Origin: Verrucomicrobiota bacterium
GTDB lineage: Bacteria > Verrucomicrobiota > Verrucomicrobiia > JABWAM01
Reading direction: 5' to 3'
Assembly: GCA_023269615.1 (NCBI GenBank)
Contig: JAHFSY010000013.1
Location: 18,780-82,779 of the forward strand
DNA: 64,000 bases
Part shown: positions 50,305 through 59,436 of the stretch, piece after piece
Layout: each line of letters begins with the position of its first letter
How positions within the stretch are numbered: the stretch's first letter is position 1
Translations under genes and position numbers: made by a program
Notes under the pieces: model-generated
What the model saw: only the letters and a program-made list of their open reading frames with translations
Told to the model about the DNA's origin: nothing
Databases searched by the model: none

Positions 50305-53300
50305 TCATTTGTAACCAAACCGGTCCTTGAGCGTGAATGCGAGGGGCGCGGAAGGCTTGGAGGGTTTGTCGTCCTTGTCTGTGTACACGACAAAGACATG
50401 GAACTGGATGTCGGGACGCAAGCCCTCGATCATCTTGCCGGATTCGGTCCAACCCGTTCCGAGTTGCATCGCTCCCCGACCATCGGCGTAGGGACTTACC
50501 CACACATTGTAACTCTTCGCGCCGGGAACGAGATCGAAATGCACGTGGCAACGAGTGCCGTCGTATTGATGCTGCGGGTCGGCCACTTTCAACACCTTCG
50601 TCGGCGCGCCCACCCCGGCCTTCGCAAAATCTGCAATGGGATTGCCCAGCTCCGGTGCGTCCTTCGTGGCGGGCATCCTCAACCTCGACAATTTTACGGC
50701 ATCGTCATCCTTGTCCGACGCGTTTGCGTACTCGGCATTCAAGTCACCCAACAACACGTCGTCCGGTTTCGCATCCACCAGCTCGTTTCCGCAAATGACC
50801 TTCGGCCTCCGCTCCACGGCAATCTTTTCGAGCTTGAGCGGCAAATCCACCACACCGTCGCCTTCATAAGAGCCCCACCACGTCGAGCCATATTCGCGGA
50901 AACAATCGTAAGGCGCATTTGATGGCAGCTCGAAGCGTAGGTAGCGCCAGCCATCAAAACAGAATGCACTCCAGCAATGGATGTCGTCATCGTTCCAATC
51001 CTCCTTGGCGCCGACGCTGATCCATTTCTCTCCCTTCGCGTCGCGCAGGAAATAAACGACGCGCCCCCAATCGCTGGCCGCGTGGACCCACAAGCCCAAA
51101 TGGCTGGCCTTGCCTTCGATCGTGATCGGGTGATCGGGCTCGAGCGTGGTGTAAAAAGGCATCACGCCACGGTCCTTCGCTTGTTTTTCCAGATGGATCG
51201 CAAGCGCCTTGCCGCCCTGATCGCCGGGGGCGTCCACTTTTTTGGCGCTCATCTTCCCAAGAAAACGTTCGACCATCAGCGGCTTGTTCTTCGCGTAGTC
51301 GAGGTCCTCTTTCTCGACCACTTTCCAGCCTTCGCCGATATTTGAGAGTTTCTCGATTTCCTTGCCGGGACGGGAATCGGAGTGATCGCTGTCCCCGAGC
51401 GTGATCTCCGCATCAGAAGCCAGTCCTTCGAGATATTGCGGTGAGCGATCCACGACAAAGGTAACGACGCCATTCTTTTCGCGAAGAGGGGTCGCGTTAT
51501 CGTGCTGGTCGTAAATCTCCAGTGTTGCGCCCGAGGGGACCTTGACGCTCACGATACGTTTGCCGCGAATGGTCCAGAGCACGTGGATCAGCTTCCCGGT
51601 TTTGTAATGTTTGTATTGCTGGCAGTAAGTGGAGGTGCTGCCGGTCGGCAGGTATTTCGTGAAATTGGCGCGGTTGATGTGGCGGGTGAGCGTTGCGTAA
51701 TTGATGTAGGCCAGCTTGGGCGTGCACATCGGCTTGCGATTGCACCAGCCGCCACCGTAATGGTTCTCGCCCCAGTAACCGGCACAATCGAAGGGGGCAT
51801 CGCTGCTCTCAAACCGCGTGACGCCATAACCGATGAGGTTCAGGAAGTCGCGGGTGCAGATGTCCGCCTGCTCCTCCTCTCCGGTATCAAGATCCCTGGA
51901 TGAAACGGAGGTGCCCTCGACGACGACGAGATACGGGTCCGGCTTGTATTGGCGGATGTCCTTCATGATCGGGCAGAGGCGGTTGAAGTCCACCTGGTGG
52001 ACCTGTTGTTCCGGGAGGCGCTCGAAGCCCGGAAGATCAATGGCGCAGCCGTCGATGAACTCGCGCGCCTCGGGACTGAGCCGCATGAAAATCGCGGTGA
52101 ACATCGGATCGCCGTAGGGAAGAAGGAGCTTCACGTCGGGCCATTCCTTGCGGACGGCGCGGGCGCCGATGAGAAACGTGGTGAGTTTGGCATCGAACGT
52201 CTTCTGGTCTTCAGGGCTCAACTTGTAATCCACACCGTAATGCGTCGGCCAGACACCCGCCGTCACGGGGCCTATAAGAGGTTCCGGGAAAAATGGAAGG
52301 TAGGTGGGACGGCAGGTCGGGCTGGGCTTGATTTTGTACTTCCGCATGACCTCGATCAGGGCCTTCCCGGATTCCTCGGGTTTGGTGGGATCGTATTTTG
52401 CAACCAGCTCGGGGGGAGAGACGAACGCGTTGCAATAAAACATCCCGCCGGAAAATGCGGGCTCGGTGACGAAGTGGTATTTCTCCGCCATGGCTCTCAT
52501 TTCCGGGGTGCCGGTTTCTGAATAATCGGCCAGCGAGGTTTCGGCGCCCGCCGCCGCCATCATCGGCATGGCCTTGTCCTGCGTGGGAGTGTCGTGCGCG
52601 CCACCCGGTTCCCAATACCCAAAAATGGATCCGCGCCCCGATTGCCAGATGTCATGATCACGCGTGTCGGGATGAAGCCATGAATATTTCCGGCGATAGG
52701 TCTCGATCTCGTCTCCCGCGGTGACGCTCAGTGTCATTTCCTGCAGGCCATACCGGGTCGGAGCGAGTTCGATCGGCACCTTGACCGGCGTGTTGTCCGC
52801 CGGCAACGGCACTTCCTTCTTTTGTTCCTTCTCGTTCTTGCCGCCGTCGCTTCGCGTGGTGATGAGCAGCTTTGCGGTGGTGGGCTTGCCGGTGCCGTTG
52901 CGGAGGGTCACCGTATATTTCGGAGTCTCGGGCGCCGTCCAGAAATGACCGAAGTGTTCCGGCTCGATGTCCACGTCCACACCAACGCGTTCGAGCGTCA
53001 TCGCATAAATCTGCACGGAGCTCGGAAGTCCCGCTCCGTGCCAGCTGTATTCGAGCGGATCGGGATAGGCGCGGTAATACTGGACCTGCTTGGTGATCTC
53101 CAAGCCGATCCGCTGGAGATCAGTGAACCATGAGAATGCGTCCGGGTCCATGGGGACCGTCACGTGATACAGGCGCGCGCTTTTCCCTCCCGCGAGTTTG
53201 ATCGGAACCGATTCGCCACCTCCGCCTTCTTTCGGGACCTTGGCGGAAAAGTTGAAAGGATGGCCCGCGTCGGGGCGGTAAATCTGCGCCGACACAACCG

Positions 53301-54393
53301 GCACGCCATTTTCGCGATCATCGGCGACCGCAAGCATATGGAGCGCCTTGTAGCGCCCCTTGGGTATGTACGTGGCGATGCGGGCGGGATCCATGCGGTC
53401 CGCTGAGATCCACCGTCCGCCGAATGTGCCGGAGTTGGCGGCGAAAAAGCCGGGCAGCGCGCCGAAGCGCGTCCAGCTCTGACCAACATCCACGTGATCG
53501 TTTCCATTCGCCGACAGGGCTGGAAATTGAAACGGGACGTTTCCCGCGGAAACGATCGCATCGGGAGCGCCGCCGCCAGGCAGCGAAGCGCGATCCACCT
53601 TTCCGCCATTGAGCGTCGAGGAGTTCAGGTTTCCCGAGATGGAGATCGGCTCGAAGCGATGGGAGTCGGCGGCCAATGGGAGGACCTTCAATGATGTCAC
53701 CTCCGCGCCGGGATAAATCTGAACCCGCACGAGCCCCGACGGATTCATTCCTGGCTCGATCGGAAGCTCGGAAACAAAACGGCCGTTGATCCAGCAACGA
53801 AAACGGTCCTTTTCGACCGTGCAGCGGAGCGTCATGGGCGTCTCTTCGACTTTGGGCGCCGCGGCGATCTGGGCTTCGATCATGCGGCGCATGTCGTCGG
53901 ACCACGCGAGACTGCGTTCGTTGGCCTTCACCGCATCGAAATAGAGATATCCATTCAGGGAGGGCGGCGGTTTCGCCTTCAATGCCTCGGGAGCGTCACT
54001 CGCCGTGACAGAAACGCCGTAGCTGATGTAACCCGTGCCCCCGGCCGCGCTGACGGACAGGGTCAGTGCCTGGTGTGATTTGTCGGCGAGGTCGGCGCAT
54101 GCCATCTGCACGCCGATGGTGCTCGATGCGCCCGCAGCCGGTTTGAGGCGGAACGACATCAGCAGCTCGCATGGCGCTTCGCGGGGCGCCTTGCTTTCCA
54201 GGCTGAGAACAGCGCCCGCGGCTGGGATTTCCGGTGAAAGCTTCCAGTCGGCCGGCGTTCCCAGCACTTCGTTCAATGCTGACGGGTTGATCGGCGGCGC
54301 GTCCGCCGCGTACAATTCCGGTGATGCATCGAACATGCACAAAACATGCAAGGCCAGCGTCGTGACAGTAAAACAGCGGGGGATACGATGCAT
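50305..54393 (-). CDS. Giant exported multidomain protein, glycoside hydrolase-like (paralogue 2)
   Basis: A 1362-residue protein with signal peptide MHRIPRCFTVTTLALHVLCM... to YAAD. Order of regions: lectin-like N-terminal domain (CELLMSFRLKPAAGASSTIGV, FRCWINGRFVSELPI), beta region (NGNDHVDVGQSWTRFGALPGFFAANSGTFGGRW), NEW3-like domain (KYTVTLRNGTGKPTTAKLLITT), barrel-like core (GSIFGYWEPGGAHDTPT, YLPFFPEPLIGP, LLLPYGDPMF, LVVVEGTSVSSRD, CAGYWGENHYGGGWCN), then beta domains ending in KDRFGYK. Conserved Glu in FFPEP and VVEG are candidate catalytic residues. It lies nine bases after the DUF6259 gene. Its last 29 bases are identical to those of paralogue 3, with which it is very similar throughout. 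Confidence 0.75.
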   Translation of the reverse strand: MHRIPRCFTVTTLALHVLCMFDASPELYAADAPPINPSALNEVLGTPADWKLSPEIPAAGAVLSLESKAPREAPCELLMSFRLKPAAGASSTIGVQMACADLADKSHQALTLSVSAAGGTGYISYGVSVTASDAPEALKAKPPPSLNGYLYFDAVKANERSLAWSDDMRRMIEAQIAAAPKVEETPMTLRCTVEKDRFRCWINGRFVSELPIEPGMNPSGLVRVQIYPGAEVTSLKVLPLAADSHRFEPISISGNLNSSTLNGGKVDRASLPGGGAPDAIVSAGNVPFQFPALSANGNDHVDVGQSWTRFGALPGFFAANSGTFGGRWISADRMDPARIATYIPKGRYKALHMLAVADDRENGVPVVSAQIYRPDAGHPFNFSAKVPKEGGGGESVPIKLAGGKSARLYHVTVPMDPDAFSWFTDLQRIGLEITKQVQYYRAYPDPLEYSWHGAGLPSSVQIYAMTLERVGVDVDIEPEHFGHFWTAPETPKYTVTLRNGTGKPTTAKLLITTRSDGGKNEKEQKKEVPLPADNTPVKVPIELAPTRYGLQEMTLSVTAGDEIETYRRKYSWLHPDTRDHDIWQSGRGSIFGYWEPGGAHDTPTQDKAMPMMAAAGAETSLADYSETGTPEMRAMAEKYHFVTEPAFSGGMFYCNAFVSPPELVAKYDPTKPEESGKALIEVMRKYKIKPSPTCRPTYLPFFPEPLIGPVTAGVWPTHYGVDYKLSPEDQKTFDAKLTTFLIGARAVRKEWPDVKLLLPYGDPMFTAIFMRLSPEAREFIDGCAIDLPGFERLPEQQVHQVDFNRLCPIMKDIRQYKPDPYLVVVEGTSVSSRDLDTGEEEQADICTRDFLNLIGYGVTRFESSDAPFDCAGYWGENHYGGGWCNRKPMCTPKLAYINYATLTRHINRANFTKYLPTGSTSTYCQQYKHYKTGKLIHVLWTIRGKRIVSVKVPSGATLEIYDQHDNATPLREKNGVVTFVVDRSPQYLEGLASDAEITLGDSDHSDSRPGKEIEKLSNIGEGWKVVEKEDLDYAKNKPLMVERFLGKMSAKKVDAPGDQGGKALAIHLEKQAKDRGVMPFYTTLEPDHPITIEGKASHLGLWVHAASDWGRVVYFLRDAKGEKWISVGAKEDWNDDDIHCWSAFCFDGWRYLRFELPSNAPYDCFREYGSTWWGSYEGDGVVDLPLKLEKIAVERRPKVICGNELVDAKPDDVLLGDLNAEYANASDKDDDAVKLSRLRMPATKDAPELGNPIADFAKAGVGAPTKVLKVADPQHQYDGTRCHVHFDLVPGAKSYNVWVSPYADGRGAMQLGTGWTESGKMIEGLRPDIQFHVFVVYTDKDDKPSKPSAPLAFTLKDRFGYK

Positions 54394-54402
54394 GGTGGGC
54401 TC

Positions 54403-56544
54403 TCAAAATGTGAGGATGATCAGGCTTTCGGGAGGAAGTGTCAGATCCACGGGAAAGCGGCAATCGCGGACCTTCTTGAATGGGCAATGAAGCTCGCAGA
54501 CGACGCGCGGGGTGTCAACAGGGGTTAGGCCCGCGGCTTTCAATGGATCGGGTCCGAGATTCACCAGCACCAAGGCGCGGAGACCGGTTTTGACGTCACG
54601 AAACATTCTCCAATTTGCGTGCGGACTTCGCGCGAAGGAACCGCCGATCTTCACGAGCGGATTGCTTCTCTTGTAGAGCCCCTCTGAGGCGTCGAGAATT
54701 TCCCCCCGGGAGAGGGCGCCGTGGAGATTCCGTCGAATACGCGTGATCTCCTCGATGTAGCGGCAAAGCGGCTTCATCGGCGGATAATCCATGCCACGCA
54801 TGTAGTTTCCCGGACCCACGAGCAGGTTCAAGCCGTTCAGAACAGCGAGATTCACCCGGTTATAGTCCCAGGGCTGGGTGATTCCGGTGGTGCCCGTGCG
54901 TTGAGGGAACACCGCCTTCAACAGGTCGTCCCCTCCCCCGCCCCAGCTCACATCAGTGTATGCGATCAGGCGGTCCCACGCGCCCTCGTATGAGAAACAA
55001 AACTCCGGCTGGATCGCGCGGCATTCCGCGAGCATCTCCTCGACGAAGCGCAGGATCCCCTCGTGATGCGCCCGGTCGGGACTCGTTTCTTTCAGCCTGG
55101 GATTGAAATCAAACGGCGTTCCGAAAAATTTATCCACATGAACGCCATCCGCGCCAATTTCGGCAAGGCGGCGATACTGGCGGATGAGCAGGCGGCGGAC
55201 CTCGGGATGAGCGGGGTTCATTTCCGAGAAAGGAGTGGCCGTGCAGTACCGGTTGCGCGCGCCCAGCGTCCCCATGCCCCAATAGTTGATGATGAAGAAC
55301 TGCTGGCCATAGGGGTCGAGTAACCGGTATTTGTGCAATTCCCTGCGATACCACCCGGTCGTCATGTCCACGGGCTGGCAGTTGACAAAAAAATAGACGC
55401 GCAATCCCAGGCGATGACACGCGCGCACGCCGGCCTCGAGTTCCTTCCAGGTTCCGAGGGCGGGTTCGGGCGTGTATTGCGGATAACCCCGGTCGTGGCC
55501 GCCGACATTCCATCCCGAGATCAACACACATTTGAGTCCGTGTTTTTCCGCTGTTTTCGCCCAGCGCGGGATGTCGCGGAAACGCACGTTGATGTTGTCC
55601 TCCGGCAACATGAACATCGTGTCGAGCGTCGCCGTTTCCTGTCGCAACCAGCAATGTCGTGATTCGACCGGCGAAAAACGCGCGGTGAACCACTTGCGAT
55701 AGATTGCCGCCGACTTTCGCCAGCCGCCGTCGTGCGCCTGCAGGACGATGGTCGAGCCCTCGAATGTTTCACCGGGGGGAGTGAATGGGAAGTGCGCCCA
55801 GTTCATCGTCAGACCGGAGGAAAATCCGCGTGTCTCGGATTCACGCGGGGCATTTCCCGCGGGACGATCGTGCGCGAGGCCGGGTGATTGCGCGAAACGG
55901 ATGTATCGGACCCGGGGTGTTTCCTCGAGAGAGGCCATGTAGAGCGCGCGTTCGTCCTTCGAATCAAGAAATGAAAACCATGGCATCACCATGATGCCGG
56001 GATAACCGAAGGAGTGCTCGCCGCTGAGGGTGCCCAGCGCTTCACCGCGCGTGTGTCCAAAATCCCGGAATATTTTCTGACGCCACGGCGCATAAGCTTG
56101 CGGGACCATCACCTCCGCGTTTCGCGCTTCACGCCCGCGCCCAAATCCACGCATTCCCCCAAGGATCGGATACCAGACCTCCGCGAGCGTGTGTTTCGTG
56201 CGGTTATGGACGCGGCATCCGAAGTGGATGACCTCCCCGATGAATTCGATGCGGAGGGTGACGTCAAGGGAAAGGCGTCCGCGCCTGCTGGAGAGCGGGC
56301 CTTTCCAGCGAAGCACCATGGAATCCTCATTCGTTTCAGCCGAAGAAAGTTTTTGTTCTGAACCGGAAATGTAATTCGAACGGAGTCCCGGGACGGGAAC
56401 GAGGAGGTGGAAATTTTCCGCAAGACGCGGCTCGGTGAGCAGCTCGATCTCGCCGACCTTGTCGCGGATCCGCGTGATGCAGCCGTGACGAGGTTCAACT
56501 TCCACGCGGTAAAAAGCGTTCTCGATGGTAAAGCGGTGTTTCAT
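54403..56544 (-). CDS. DUF6259 family glycoside hydrolase-like protein
   Basis: A 713-residue protein without a signal peptide. An N-terminal beta-sandwich (FTIENAFYRVEVEPRHGCITRIRDKVG) precedes a TIM barrel: AKTAEKHGLKCVLISGWNVGGHDRGYPQY, GLRVYFFVNCQPVD, EIGADGVHVDKFFG, FCFSYEGAWDRL, and a C-terminal beta domain. GADGVHVDKF sits where alpha-galactosidase-like (clan GH-D) enzymes carry the nucleophile Asp, and FSYEGAWD would be a later conserved strand. It is likely to act on an oligosaccharide brought into the cell. It is 57 bases after a pseudopilin gene and nine bases before giant gene 2. ATG 56544 is chosen because it starts the beta-sandwich. Confidence 0.75.
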   Translation of the reverse strand: MKHRFTIENAFYRVEVEPRHGCITRIRDKVGEIELLTEPRLAENFHLLVPVPGLRSNYISGSEQKLSSAETNEDSMVLRWKGPLSSRRGRLSLDVTLRIEFIGEVIHFGCRVHNRTKHTLAEVWYPILGGMRGFGRGREARNAEVMVPQAYAPWRQKIFRDFGHTRGEALGTLSGEHSFGYPGIMVMPWFSFLDSKDERALYMASLEETPRVRYIRFAQSPGLAHDRPAGNAPRESETRGFSSGLTMNWAHFPFTPPGETFEGSTIVLQAHDGGWRKSAAIYRKWFTARFSPVESRHCWLRQETATLDTMFMLPEDNINVRFRDIPRWAKTAEKHGLKCVLISGWNVGGHDRGYPQYTPEPALGTWKELEAGVRACHRLGLRVYFFVNCQPVDMTTGWYRRELHKYRLLDPYGQQFFIINYWGMGTLGARNRYCTATPFSEMNPAHPEVRRLLIRQYRRLAEIGADGVHVDKFFGTPFDFNPRLKETSPDRAHHEGILRFVEEMLAECRAIQPEFCFSYEGAWDRLIAYTDVSWGGGGDDLLKAVFPQRTGTTGITQPWDYNRVNLAVLNGLNLLVGPGNYMRGMDYPPMKPLCRYIEEITRIRRNLHGALSRGEILDASEGLYKRSNPLVKIGGSFARSPHANWRMFRDVKTGLRALVLVNLGPDPLKAAGLTPVDTPRVVCELHCPFKKVRDCRFPVDLTLPPESLIILTF

Positions 56545-56601
56545 AAACTTCCTGGTTTTTGCGGGGGGAGCTGATCCTCGTCCCGCTGGCATGAGAGCCG
56601 A

Positions 56602-57336
56602 TCACTCACCCCAAAGCGAGGAATCGGTGCCGGAGGAGGGCCACCCTTCTGTTGCCGGCTCGTGCCAGTTGTCCCAGTACCACCAGGGGCTGAGGTTGGC
56701 GTAGGGATATCCTTTTTCCCTTACCCACTCGCCATGGCCATCCACAAAGGCGAAATTGAGACCTTTCGTCTTGTGGCGCATGTCCGTTGTCGTGTCAAAA
56801 AGCGAGCCCGAGCTCGCGACCCAGCTATAACAATCCGCCACCAAAAAGATGTTGCAGGAATGTTTTTTGACCTCGTAAAGAGAGTGCATGGTGGGCAAGG
56901 CCCAGACAAAATTGGCATTTACGCCGTAAGGCGTGTTGCCGTCCGTGCGTTCCATGCCGGGGCATGCCTGGCAATTAGGGCCGGCCTTCACCAGCTTGTC
57001 GTTTTTCAGGTAATTGGTCACCGTGTTCATCCAATCAAGCGAGCTTCCGGAAGTGGTCGTGGCGCTACCCGTGCCATTGATCCAGCCATTGTTGTCGTCG
57101 GCAATGATGAGCAGGGCCAGGTTCACCTGTTTGAGGCTGTTCATGCAGGCGATCCTTTTCGCCGTTTCTCTTGCATTTTTCAACGCCGGCAGCAGCAGCG
57201 CCGCCAGGATTGAAATGATGGCCAGCACCACCAGCAATTCGACCAGGGTAAAAGAATGGAGCCTCACGAGTCGTGAGAAATTCCCACCGGGGCCGCAAGG
57301 CTTGCGGCAACCGTGCTTTCCATGGAAACTGTTCAT
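56602..57336 (-). CDS. Pseudopilin-like secreted protein, upstream of the DUF6259/giant 2 genes
   Basis: A 244-residue pseudopilin. The leader includes [27 protein letters not shown], then [49 protein letters not shown]. The peptidase site is H/S-F with Glu at +5; the small residue normally before the cut is replaced by Ser or His, as in many PVC-group copies. The tail has [20 protein letters not shown] 57336 is preferred; upstream codons to 57471 are part of the regulatory block at 57375-57457. It precedes the DUF6259 and giant 2 genes on one strand and should be co-transcribed with them. Confidence 0.82.
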   Translation of the reverse strand: MNSFHGKHGCRKPCGPGGNFSRLVRLHSFTLVELLVVLAIISILAALLLPALKNARETAKRIACMNSLKQVNLALLIIADDNNGWINGTGSATTTSGSSLDWMNTVTNYLKNDKLVKAGPNCQACPGMERTDGNTPYGVNANFVWALPTMHSLYEVKKHSCNIFLVADCYSWVASSGSLFDTTTDMRHKTKGLNFAFVDGHGEWVREKGYPYANLSPWWYWDNWHEPATEGWPSSGTDSSLWGE

Positions 57337-57374
57337 GCTGTTTTGAATGGCACCCCCCCACCCGGCACGAAAAA

Positions 57375-57457
57375 CATCCCACAGAATGGCTCTACTTGCA
57401 GGCACGATGATTTGACAAAAATCATGAGAATCTTGACAGTTCCCGATCGCCTCGTCC
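57375..57457. promoter_or_regulatory. 83-bp regulatory block, copy 1 (TTGAC direct repeat, 21-bp period)
   Basis: Aligns without gaps to 58326-58408. TTGAC occurs at 57412-57416 and 57433-57437, exactly 21 bases apart, as expected for the half-sites of an AraC-family dimer. Further conserved parts are CATCCCACAGA at the gene-proximal end and CCTCGTCC at the other. It lies 39 bases upstream of pseudopilin start 57336. Confidence 0.72.
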
Positions 57458-57514
57458 ACACGACCACTCACCCCATACCCATCGTTCCATCCACCCCAAC
57501 TACTTCAAAAACAG

Positions 57515-58312
57515 TCATTGTCCTCCGAATATCAGGGCGCCCGAGGTGCTGGATGGATACCACGTTGTGAGGTTGTGATTCGAGTCGTCCGTGTTCCACT
57601 TGGACTTGGGAAAGGGACCTTCCCATGCCAGGAACCCGACGTGCCCATCCACATAATAAAAGCAGGTGCCCTTTCCATAATAAGGACGGTAAAATGTGGC
57701 GTCGTAGGTTCCATCAAAATCCGTGTCAAAGCCATTCCAAGAATCGGATGCCGCAAAATATGCCCTGCCTTGCGCCATTAAAAAAACGGCCGAAGGATTT
57801 TTGACCTCTTCAAGCGAATGGACTGTTGGCTGAATGGGGGAAGTTCGTGGTCCCTTGAAATTTGCATTCCACGTGATGGTTGGACAAGGAACCTCCTCCC
57901 CACCGGCGGAAGAATAATAGAGGCCGGGCACCACCTGGTTACTTTTGGTGGAGTAAAGAACATTGCTGGCCCCATAAGGAAACAAAAGCTGAAAAGCGCC
58001 GCCGCCTGGCACGCCGTCATCCGGCATCCTGCTGGCATTTTCGTTGTGATAAAGCATGGCGGCCAGTCCGAATTGTCGCAGGTTGTTCATCCCGCGCACC
58101 TTTTGTGCCGAGAATTTCGCATTCTTCAGCGCCGGCATCAGCAACGCCGCCAGGATGGAAATAATGGCCAGCACCACCAGCAGCTCAACGAGCGTAAACG
58201 CTCTTTGAGCTTGTCTTCGCCAAGGCTCTCGCCTCGCCGCTCGCCGTCGCGACGGAGCGCGGGTCGGCTGGCAAGCCAGCAATTCGACCAGAGTGAAAGA
58301 GTCGGTCCTCAT
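57515..58312 (-). CDS. Pseudopilin-like secreted protein with duplicated prepilin motif
   Basis: A 265-residue protein from ATG 58312. It starts [13 protein letters not shown], continues with an Arg-rich stretch of about 25 residues (CQPTRAPSRRRAARREPWRR), then shows a second, complete motif [35 protein letters not shown]. Only the second is followed by the hydrophobic helix. The extra segment is encoded by repeat-like DNA (58212-58270), so it appears to be an insertion that duplicated the motif. The C-terminus has GKGTCFYYVDGHVGFLAWEG but no His upstream of DGH. A peptidase cut at the first motif would leave a non-functional N-terminus; cutting at the second would give a normal pseudopilin. 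Upstream lies the regulatory block. Confidence 0.78.
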   Translation of the reverse strand: MRTDSFTLVELLACQPTRAPSRRRAARREPWRRQAQRAFTLVELLVVLAIISILAALLMPALKNAKFSAQKVRGMNNLRQFGLAAMLYHNENASRMPDDGVPGGGAFQLLFPYGASNVLYSTKSNQVVPGLYYSSAGGEEVPCPTITWNANFKGPRTSPIQPTVHSLEEVKNPSAVFLMAQGRAYFAASDSWNGFDTDFDGTYDATFYRPYYGKGTCFYYVDGHVGFLAWEGPFPKSKWNTDDSNHNLTTWYPSSTSGALIFGGQ

Positions 58313-58325
58313 TGATCGTGGAAAG

Positions 58326-58408
58326 CATCCCACAGAAAAGCCCCGCACGCAGTTACGATGTTTTGACAAAAACCATGAGAATCTTGACGGTTCCCGATTG
58401 CCTCGTCC
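58326..58408. promoter_or_regulatory. 83-bp regulatory block, copy 2 (TTGAC direct repeat, 21-bp period)
   Basis: TTGAC at 58363-58367 and 58384-58388, again 21 bases apart; the block matches 57375-57457 at most positions, including AACCATGAGAATC between the repeats. It lies between the divergent pseudopilin (start 58312) and the AraC gene (start 58435), so it could serve both. Confidence 0.72.
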
Positions 58409-58434
58409 GCCCGACTGGCCTAGGTTTCCCGAGG

Positions 58435-59424
58435 ATGAAACTCCCACTCCAATCCTGGCCTTTCGGGCCCAGAGGCTCCCGGCGGGGAAGGCCGCGCCAA
58501 ACCGATTATGAACACAGCAACTATCCCACCAAACTGGCACTCAGCCTGTGGGAACATGTGACTTCCATCGGTGTCTTCAACAGGTACCCCAGGGGATATG
58601 AAATTCAACGAAAGGGCAACCGCCAGGGCTACCTGCTGCACTACGTGCGCAAGGGCGAGATCCAGCACGTGGTGGGCGGCAAAACCTATCGCGTCAGCGG
58701 GGGCTGTGCGTGTCTGATGAACTGCGGCAAGCCGTACCGTCACTTCAACGATCAGCCATCCGCAGCCGATCTTTGGTGGATGGCTTTCGACGGACAGATC
58801 ACGCCCCGCATGTGGGTGGAACTGGGGACTGAGCAGAACCCCTTCTTTGACAACCTGAACCGTGAACGCTTCGAGACTCTTTTCAAGGAACTGTGGATTT
58901 TGGTGGTCAAGAAACCCCTGGGCTGCGAGGTCAAGTGCCATGTCACGCTCAATGCCATCCTTGCCGAGCTGATGGTGTCGCGGATGCAACTCGCCCGGGC
59001 GTCCAGCCTGATATCCGGGAAATCATCCCTGTCCGACAAGGTGCGTGGAGCGGTCGAAATCTTCGAACGAAATTATTACTATCCCAGGCTGAGCTTGAAG
59101 GATGCGGGGACACGCCTCGGCATCGACATCTTTCAGCTTTCGAGAAAATTCCGAAGGGAAGTCGGCATGCCGCCCATCCAGTATCTCAACCATTACCGGA
59201 TCGAGCAGGCCCGTCACCTGCTCATGGTCACCGACAATCCCGTGAAGGAAATCGCTCCGATGGTGGGGATTCTCGATCCCGACTATTTTGCGCAGCTCTT
59301 CCGCAAAATCACGGGGCAAACGCCCCGGGACCACCGCAAAGCTGGCCGTCAGTCATCCCCGAATGAACGTCGCGCCCGCTCCATGGCTCCCCATCTCATT
59401 TCAAATTTCAAATCTCAAATTTGA
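58435..59424 (+). CDS. AraC-family transcription regulator
   Basis: About 329 residues. The N-terminal half is a cupin-like sensor (YLLHYVRKGEIQHVVGGKTYRVSGGCACLMNCGKPYRHFNDQP). The C-terminal 100 residues are the AraC double helix-turn-helix: YYYPRLSLKDAGTRLGIDIFQLSRKFRREVGMPPIQYLNHYRIEQARHLLMVTDNPVKEIAPMVGILDPDYFAQLFRKITGQTPRDHRK. Such proteins activate sugar-use genes. The start is uncertain: ATG 58435 is preferred, because an open frame back to TTG 58312 runs through the conserved regulatory block, which is unlikely to be coding. Divergent from a pseudopilin; followed by giant gene 3 in convergent direction, 12 bases away. Confidence 0.88.
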   Translation: MKLPLQSWPFGPRGSRRGRPRQTDYEHSNYPTKLALSLWEHVTSIGVFNRYPRGYEIQRKGNRQGYLLHYVRKGEIQHVVGGKTYRVSGGCACLMNCGKPYRHFNDQPSAADLWWMAFDGQITPRMWVELGTEQNPFFDNLNRERFETLFKELWILVVKKPLGCEVKCHVTLNAILAELMVSRMQLARASSLISGKSSLSDKVRGAVEIFERNYYYPRLSLKDAGTRLGIDIFQLSRKFRREVGMPPIQYLNHYRIEQARHLLMVTDNPVKEIAPMVGILDPDYFAQLFRKITGQTPRDHRKAGRQSSPNERRARSMAPHLISNFKSQI

Positions 59425-59436
59425 GATCCGACTGGA

